A program made the position numbers and the translations under genes. DNA of 30,050 bases. Origin: Algiphilus sp. (GTDB lineage: Bacteria > Pseudomonadota > Gammaproteobacteria > Nevskiales > Nevskiaceae). Below the pieces are notes generated by a model. That model did no database searches. It saw only the letters and a program-made list of their open reading frames with translations, and was not told the origin of the DNA. Positions 26,298 to 30,050 of this stretch are shown here, piece after piece. The number at the start of each line of letters is the position of its first letter. Within the stretch, counting starts at the first letter, position 1. The stretch is taken from positions 1 through 30,050 of the forward strand of contig NZ_JAGLEJ010000028.1 of assembly GCF_023145115.1 (NCBI RefSeq), read 5' to 3'.

Positions 26298-26325
26298 GAA
26301 CCGAATGCCCGTCGCAACGGTCTTG
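26298..26325 (+). promoter_or_regulatory. Possible sigma-E (AlgU/RpoE) promoter of the degQ-type gene
   Basis: GAACCG, a 16-base spacer and GTCTTG resemble the sigma-E pattern GAACTT and GTCTGA, with the GAAC and GTC cores intact. It lies about 64 bases upstream of the start. HtrA genes are often in this regulon; the match is partial. Confidence 0.35.
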
Positions 26326-26388
26326 TATCCCGTGCCCTCGCCACCCGGCGACGGCCTTCCTCCATGTAATCCAGACCAAAGGTTCCAG

Positions 26389-27777
26389 ATGCGAAGCTCC
26401 CGAGCCTCCGCCTCCCACGTCGTCCGCCTCGCCGCGCTGATCGGCATCGCCCTGATGCTGGTCGGCCTCAGCGTGCCCAGCGCGCGCGCGACTCCCCTGC
26501 TGTCGGCGGACAAGCCGACCCTGGCCCCGATGCTCAAGGAAGTCCTGCCATCGGTGGTCAACATCAAGATCACCGCGCGGCAGAGCATGGAGAATCCGCT
26601 GCTGCAGGACCCCTTCTTCCGCCGCTTCTTCGGCCTGCCCGACGAGCAGCAGCCGCGCGAACGGCAGTCCCAGCCCGTCGGTTCCGGCGTCATCATCGAC
26701 AACAAGGAAGGGCTGGTACTGACCAATCACCACGTCATCGCGCAGGCCGAGGAGATCGTGGTCAACCTGTCCAGCGGCCGCGACATCGAGGCCGAGCTGG
26801 TGGGCAGCGACCCGGAAACCGACATCGCCGTGCTGCGCATCGACGCCAGCGGCCTCCCGGCGCTGCCCATGGCCGATTCGGACGCGCTGCAGGTGGGCGA
26901 CTTCGTGCTCGCCATCGGCAATCCCTTCGGTCTCGGTCAGACCGTGACCTCCGGCATCGTCAGCGCGCTCGGCCGCATGACGGGCACCGAGGGCTACCAG
27001 AACTTCATCCAGACCGACGCCGCCATCAATCCCGGCAACTCGGGCGGCGCACTGATCAACCTCGATGGTGAACTGGTCGGCATCAACAGCCAGATCCTGT
27101 CGCGGACCGGCGGCAACATCGGCATCGGATTCGCCATTCCGACCAATCTGGCGCGCACGGTCATGGACCAGCTGGTCGAGCACGGCGACGTGCAGCGCGG
27201 CAAGATCGGCATCGTCGGGCAGACGCTGACCGACGAGCTCGCCAAGGCCTTCGACCGCGAGGTCGACGGTGGCGTGGTGATCACCAAGGTCATGGAGGAC
27301 TCGCCCGCCGAGGAAGCCGGCCTGAAGGCCGAGGACATCATCATCGAGGCCGACGGCGCGCGCATCGACGACATGCTGAAGCTGCGCAACCACATCGGCC
27401 TCAAGCGCGTCGGCGACCGGGTCAAGCTCAAGGTGCTGCGCGACGGCAAGGAACGCCGCGTGACCGTGGAGATCGGCGACGACGAGGCCAGCGAGGCCGG
27501 CGGCGACGCGCTCCATCCCAAGCTCGAGGGCGCGCGCCTGGGGCCGATCCAGGAGGATCATCCGCTCGCCGGCCGCGCCGAGGGCGTGCAGGTGCTCGAG
27601 GTCGCGCAGGGCAGCCCTGCCGCCGGCGCAGGCCTGCGTCCGGGCGACATCATCATGGCAGCCAACCGGCAGAAGGTGACCTCGGTGCCCGAGCTGAGCG
27701 AGATCGCCGGCGGCGGCAGCCAGCTGCTGCTGCACATCCGGCGCGGCAACGGCGCGCTCTTCCTGCTGCTGCAGTAG
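26389..27777 (+). CDS. degQ: DegQ/MucD-type periplasmic serine endoprotease (HtrA family)
   Basis: This 462-residue HtrA protein has a signal peptide (about 1-34, ending SARA). Its trypsin-like domain carries the triad H115 in LTNHHVI, D145 in ETDIAVL and S218 in NPGNSGGAL. PDZ1 (about 270-360) and PDZ2 (about 375-460) follow. The linker between signal and catalytic domain is short, with FFRRFFGLP before the active site, as in DegQ and Pseudomonas MucD. It degrades misfolded periplasmic proteins. The frame opens at 26239, but the signal peptide begins at ATG 26389 with AAAGG upstream. DegP versus DegQ naming is a matter of degree. Confidence 0.94.
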   Translation: MRSSRASASHVVRLAALIGIALMLVGLSVPSARATPLLSADKPTLAPMLKEVLPSVVNIKITARQSMENPLLQDPFFRRFFGLPDEQQPRERQSQPVGSGVIIDNKEGLVLTNHHVIAQAEEIVVNLSSGRDIEAELVGSDPETDIAVLRIDASGLPALPMADSDALQVGDFVLAIGNPFGLGQTVTSGIVSALGRMTGTEGYQNFIQTDAAINPGNSGGALINLDGELVGINSQILSRTGGNIGIGFAIPTNLARTVMDQLVEHGDVQRGKIGIVGQTLTDELAKAFDREVDGGVVITKVMEDSPAEEAGLKAEDIIIEADGARIDDMLKLRNHIGLKRVGDRVKLKVLRDGKERRVTVEIGDDEASEAGGDALHPKLEGARLGPIQEDHPLAGRAEGVQVLEVAQGSPAAGAGLRPGDIIMAANRQKVTSVPELSEIAGGGSQLLLHIRRGNGALFLLLQ

Positions 27778-27785
27778 GACGGGCC

Positions 27786-27816
27786 TTGGCGGGCATGGCG
27801 TCGGCGTCGTTATACT
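27786..27816 (+). promoter_or_regulatory. Possible promoter of the TIGR02449-zapA operon
   Basis: TTGGCG, a 19-base spacer and TATACT resemble a sigma-70 promoter with a slightly long spacer. The -10 lies 25 bases before the first ATG. Confidence 0.5.
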
Positions 27817-27840
27817 CGGCGCCATGTCCCGCCGGCAGCC

Positions 27841-28038
27841 ATGATGGACGAAGAGCTCACACTGCTTGAGCGGCGCGTGCACCAGTTGCTCGCCACCTAT
27901 CGTCAGGCGTCGGGCGAGCTGCGCCGCGTCGAAGCGGAACGCGACCGTCTTCTGGAGGCCAACAACGAGCTGCGCGAGCGCATCGAGCGCATCGTCGCGC
28001 GCATTCGGGCCCTCGAGCTGGAGCAAAGCGATGGCTGA
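27841..28038 (+). CDS. TIGR02449-type small coiled-coil protein
   Basis: This 65-residue, highly charged protein is almost entirely helical with Leu and Ile at heptad positions, so it should form a coiled coil, reminiscent of ZapB. A small protein of this kind sits next to zapA in many gammaproteobacteria. A role in Z-ring assembly is inferred from context only. The start could be either of two adjacent ATGs (27841 or 27844). Its stop overlaps zapA by 8 bases, indicating translational coupling. Confidence 0.85.
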   Translation: MMDEELTLLERRVHQLLATYRQASGELRRVEAERDRLLEANNELRERIERIVARIRALELEQSDG

Positions 28039-28336
28039 AGAGTCGATCACCATCTCCGTGCGCATCATGGGACGGGAGTACACCGTCTCGTGCCCGCCGG
28101 ACGAGCACGAGACGCTGGTCGCCTCGGCCGAGATGCTCAATCAGCGCATGAGCGCCATCCGCAAGCGCGGCAAGGCGCTCGGCACCGAGCGCATCGCGGT
28201 GATGGCGGCGCTGAACCTGGCGCGCGAACTGCTGGCCGGCGGCGACGGCGAGGACGCCGAGACCCGTCAGCGCAACGCCGAGCGCATCAAGCAGCTCCGG
28301 CTCGACATCGACAGCACCATGGCCCGCAACGGCTGA
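28031..28336 (+). CDS. zapA: Cell division protein ZapA
   Basis: This 101-residue protein has the ZapA layout. A short beta/alpha head with ITISVRIMGREYTVSCPP is followed by HETLVASAEMLNQRM, and a long C-terminal helix runs to residue 95. ZapA bundles FtsZ filaments at the division site. ATG 28031 has GGAG at 28020-28023, a 7-base spacing, and lies within the end of the upstream coiled-coil gene. The position just before 6S RNA and the cyclo-ligase gene is the conserved gammaproteobacterial arrangement and supports the call. Confidence 0.94.
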   Translation: MAEESITISVRIMGREYTVSCPPDEHETLVASAEMLNQRMSAIRKRGKALGTERIAVMAALNLARELLAGGDGEDAETRQRNAERIKQLRLDIDSTMARNG

Positions 28337-28403
28337 CCCCGCGATCCCGACAACCGGCGCATTCCCGTCGACCGTCGCATGGTTCCGGCCGGCCGCTTTC
28401 TTG

Positions 28404-28409
28404 TATCGT
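28404..28409 (+). promoter_or_regulatory. Possible -10 element for 6S RNA
   Basis: TATCGT ends 5 bases before the predicted 5' end of the 6S RNA stem. The -35 region is not clear. Confidence 0.35.
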
Positions 28410-28414
28410 GTGAG

Positions 28415-28600
28415 GGTGTCTCCTGCGGTGTACGTGGTTCGCCCCAAAACCCTTGAGCCTATTTACCTACCCAGGGAGCTGATGCCGTTTCTGGCGAGCA
28501 CGCCCGCCCCGCAGCGGGAAGCCCGATGATCCGGCTAGGCACCCACTTGAGACGCTAGTCTCAAGGTCAACGGCGGATGACGGCACAGGCGGGAGACACC
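28415..28600 (+). ncRNA. ssrS: 6S RNA
   Basis: The stretch lies exactly where 6S RNA lies in gammaproteobacteria, between zapA and the 5-formyltetrahydrofolate cyclo-ligase gene. Its ends pair: GGTGTCTCC at 28415-28423 with GGAGACACC at 28592-28600 (9 bp), extended by GTGT with GCAC pairing further in. The 5' half has the purine/pyrimidine tract CCCTTGAGCC and ATTTACC. The 3' half has the hairpin CTTGAGAC-GCTA-GTCTCAAG at 28546-28565, similar to the E. coli and Pseudomonas molecules. 6S RNA mimics an open promoter and binds sigma-70 RNA polymerase in stationary phase. The length of about 186 nt fits. The 3' arm overlaps the first codons of the next gene. Confidence 0.88.
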
Positions 28601-29167
28601 ATCGAATCACGCGAGCGGGCGCGCGCCGAGGCGCGGCGCGCCCGCCGCACCCTCGCCCCGGCCGAGCGCCGCGAGCGCGCGGAACTCGCCGCACGCGCGG
28701 CCATGCGACTGGTGGCCCGCAGACGGGCACGCCGGGTCGCGCTGTACATCGGCCACGCCAGCGAGATGCCCACCCTGCCGCTGCGCCGCGCACTCCTGGC
28801 GCGGGGCATCGCGGTCTACCTGCCGGTCATCGGCCGCGACGGCGCCATGCACTTCCGCCGCTGGCGAGGCGGCCCCGTGCGCAGGGGCGCCCACGGCATC
28901 CCCCGTCCCGTCGGCGGCGCGCGCAGCACGCGCAGTGCGCTCGACATCGTCTTCCTGCCCATGCTGGCCTTCGACGCCAGCGGCACGCGCCTCGGCGCGG
29001 GCGGCGGCTACTACGACCGCTGGCTCGCCGGGGTGCGCGGGCGCCGGCCCCTGCTCTGCGGTTACGCTTTCGCGGCACAGGAGGCGCAGCGGCTGCCACA
29101 CGCGGAGTGGGACATCCCGATCTCGGCCGTGGTCACGGAACGCGGCATCCGCCGCCTCCCCGAATGA
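28577..29167 (+). CDS. 5-formyltetrahydrofolate cyclo-ligase
   Basis: This 196-residue enzyme converts 5-formyltetrahydrofolate to 5,10-methenyltetrahydrofolate with ATP (ygfA/fau in E. coli). The diagnostic segment FDASGTRLGAGGGYYDRWL is at 132-150, and the basic N-terminal helix RAEARRARRTLAPAERR is typical. The ATG at 28577 lies inside the predicted 3' arm of 6S RNA. The next in-frame ATG (residue 43) would remove the first helix, so the overlap seems real unless a non-ATG start is used. Placement directly after 6S RNA is conserved, and cotranscription with it is known in other species. Confidence 0.92.
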   Translation: MTAQAGDTIESRERARAEARRARRTLAPAERRERAELAARAAMRLVARRRARRVALYIGHASEMPTLPLRRALLARGIAVYLPVIGRDGAMHFRRWRGGPVRRGAHGIPRPVGGARSTRSALDIVFLPMLAFDASGTRLGAGGGYYDRWLAGVRGRRPLLCGYAFAAQEAQRLPHAEWDIPISAVVTERGIRRLPE

Positions 29168-29192
29168 ATCCCGCCCGAAACCGAGTCCTCGC

Positions 29193-29657
29193 ATGGCCTA
29201 CTGGCTGATGAAGTCCGAACCCGATGCCTTCTCCATCGACGATCTGCGCGATCGTCCCCAGCAGACCGAGCCCTGGGACGGCATCCGCAACTACCAGGCC
29301 CGCAACTTCATGCGCGACCGCATGCAGGTGGGCGACCAGGCCTTCTTCTACCATTCCAACTGCGCCGTGCCGGGCATCGTGGGCGTCATGGAGATCGCCT
29401 CCCCGCCCTACCCCGACCCCACCCAGTTCGACGAGAACAGCAAGTACTTCGACGCCAAGTCGAAACCCGAGGAACCGCGCTGGCAGCTCGTCGACGTGCG
29501 CTACGTCCGTCACACCGAGCGCAACATCCCCCTCGCCGAGCTGCGCGAACACGCCGAAGGCGAACTGGCCGGCATGCAGCTGCTGATGAAGGGGAACCGG
29601 CTATCGATCATGCCGGTGGCGGAGGAACACTGGACGTTCATTCTGTCGCTGGAATAA
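29193..29657 (+). CDS. EVE domain-containing protein
   Basis: This 154-residue protein is a single EVE (PUA-like) domain. It begins AYWLMKSEPDAFSIDDL and includes WDGIRNYQARNFMR, GDQAFFYHSNC and GIVGVMEI. It ends with NRLSIMPVAEEHWTFIL. EVE domains are thought to bind modified nucleobases in DNA or RNA, but the role of the housekeeping member is not established. It starts 25 bases after the cyclo-ligase stop and is probably in the same operon. The frame extends upstream to 28935 inside the previous gene, but ATG 29193 is the family start. Confidence 0.93.
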   Translation: MAYWLMKSEPDAFSIDDLRDRPQQTEPWDGIRNYQARNFMRDRMQVGDQAFFYHSNCAVPGIVGVMEIASPPYPDPTQFDENSKYFDAKSKPEEPRWQLVDVRYVRHTERNIPLAELREHAEGELAGMQLLMKGNRLSIMPVAEEHWTFILSLE

Positions 29658-29684
29658 CCGCCCTGAAGTCGCGCCCACTAAAAA

Positions 29685-29792
29685 GGGGACGGTATACTTA
29701 TTTTTGCCGGCCATTCGCTCAGCCGGAACGATGACAACACCGGAAATCGGTGCGCTACCGGTTGCCGCGCGGGAAATCAGTATACTGTCCCC
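29685..29792. mobile_element. Short non-autonomous element B with GGGGAC inverted ends (MITE-like)
   Basis: The left end GGGGACGGTATACTTA and the right end TCAGTATACTGTCCCC are inverted copies at 14 of 16 positions. AAAAA precedes the left end. The left 26 bases match element A at 21 positions, through the shared TGCCGG. The element is 108 bp long, and no transposase is present. Confidence 0.65.
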
Positions 29793-29891
29793 TTCCGCGG
29801 TCGGTGAGCATCCCTAGTTGACCCGTTCGTGCTCTCGGGTTCCGCGCTTTGGGACCTCGGCGCTATCGAGTGATACCGCTCGACCGGCGCG

Positions 29892-29919
29892 GGTTCCTTT
29901 GGTTACGGCCAAAGGAACC
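29892..29919. repeat. Perfect 11-bp inverted repeat
   Basis: GGTTCCTTTGG and CCAAAGGAACC flank the 6-base spacer TTACGG. Similar 'TTTGGTTAC...CCAAAG' palindromes are, from memory, dispersed in some gammaproteobacterial genomes. Confidence 0.75.
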
Positions 29920-29944
29920 AAAGCCATGGTGCCGCACGGGTGGC

Positions 29945-29967
29945 CTGCCGCGCCGGAGGCGCGGCAG
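29945..29967. repeat. 10-bp-stem hairpin
   Basis: CTGCCGCGCC and GGCGCGGCAG are perfect inverted copies with the 3-base loop GGA. No T-run follows. Confidence 0.7.
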
Positions 29968-30000
29968 GTGCCCGGCCCGGGAGTCGTGCTCGGGGGCACG

Positions 30001-30030
30001 GGTGAACAGGACATCCCTGTCCTGGTCACC
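30001..30030. repeat. 13-bp imperfect inverted repeat
   Basis: GGTGAACAGGACA and TGTCCTGGTCACC pair at 12 of 13 positions around TCCC. It is the third palindrome in 140 bp and may continue as a repeat beyond the window. Confidence 0.65.
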
Positions 30031-30050
30031 CTTGCTCGACGTCCTGTCTC

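Larger units (their letters stand above)
29658..30050. other. 393-bp gene-free region after the EVE gene, rich in repeats
   Basis: It contains the GGGGAC element B and three palindromes downstream. The only open frame of note (29814-30029, minus) runs through the palindromes and looks non-coding. Confidence 0.8.

Noticed and set aside
27824..27844. Six-codon mini-ORF (MSRRQP) whose stop overlaps the next ATG
   Set aside because: It has no ribosome binding site and arises easily by chance; the ATGATG overlap alone is not enough.
29814..30029. 71-codon minus-strand frame in the repeat region
   Set aside because: It runs through three palindromes, has no family resemblance and no start signal.

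Overview
The window is very GC-rich (high sixties percent by eye, not counted) and gene-dense. It reads as a chromosomal segment of a gammaproteobacterium. The order argH / algZ-algR-hemC-hemD, the pair glnE-ilvE, and the run TIGR02449 family-zapA-6S RNA-5-formyltetrahydrofolate cyclo-ligase-EVE protein all match arrangements I know from Pseudomonas-type genomes. The fused HemD-HemX, the lysyl-endopeptidase-like secreted protease and the heavy GC bias suggest a Nevskiales/Xanthomonadales-like lineage; that placement is inference. No prophage, integrase, CRISPR array, rRNA or tRNA gene was seen.

Layout. 1-4185: the start of a lipoprotein gene and an atypical short-chain dehydrogenase on the minus strand. 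Divergent from them run a 2Fe-2S flavin reductase, a secreted trypsin-like protease with a C-terminal Gly-rich/membrane/Arg tail, and a PmtA-like methyltransferase. 4321-10285: a tightly overlapping minus-strand operon algZ-algR-hemC-hemDX-hemY. 10352-15561: argH (plus) faces ilvE and glnE (minus), with a hairpin across the two facing stop codons. 15562-15952: a gene-free stretch holding a strong hairpin and a 110-bp element with GGGGAC inverted ends. 15953-18065: groL and groS with a sigma-32-type promoter and a half-decayed CIRCE operator.

18149-23566: a FadI-like thiolase, an NSS-family and an AGCS-family sodium symporter, and ferrochelatase (hemH). 23884-25041: an OprF/OmpA-like porin with two thrombospondin type 3 repeats and an intrinsic terminator. 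25229-27777: the envelope proteases SohB and a DegQ/MucD-type HtrA. 27841-29657: the zapA locus with 6S RNA, whose closing stem overlaps the start of the cyclo-ligase gene. 29658-30050: a second GGGGAC element and a cluster of palindromes.

Functionally the window combines tetrapyrrole synthesis (hemC, hemDX, hemY, hemH), nitrogen and amino-acid metabolism (glnE, ilvE, argH, symporters), protein quality control (groSL, degQ, sohB) and cell division. I found no clearly new multi-gene system. The most distinctive items are the HemD-HemX fusion, the paired short mobile-like elements, the 6S RNA/coding overlap, the sigma-32 plus degenerate CIRCE control region and an AGCS transporter with an extra domain-sized insertion.
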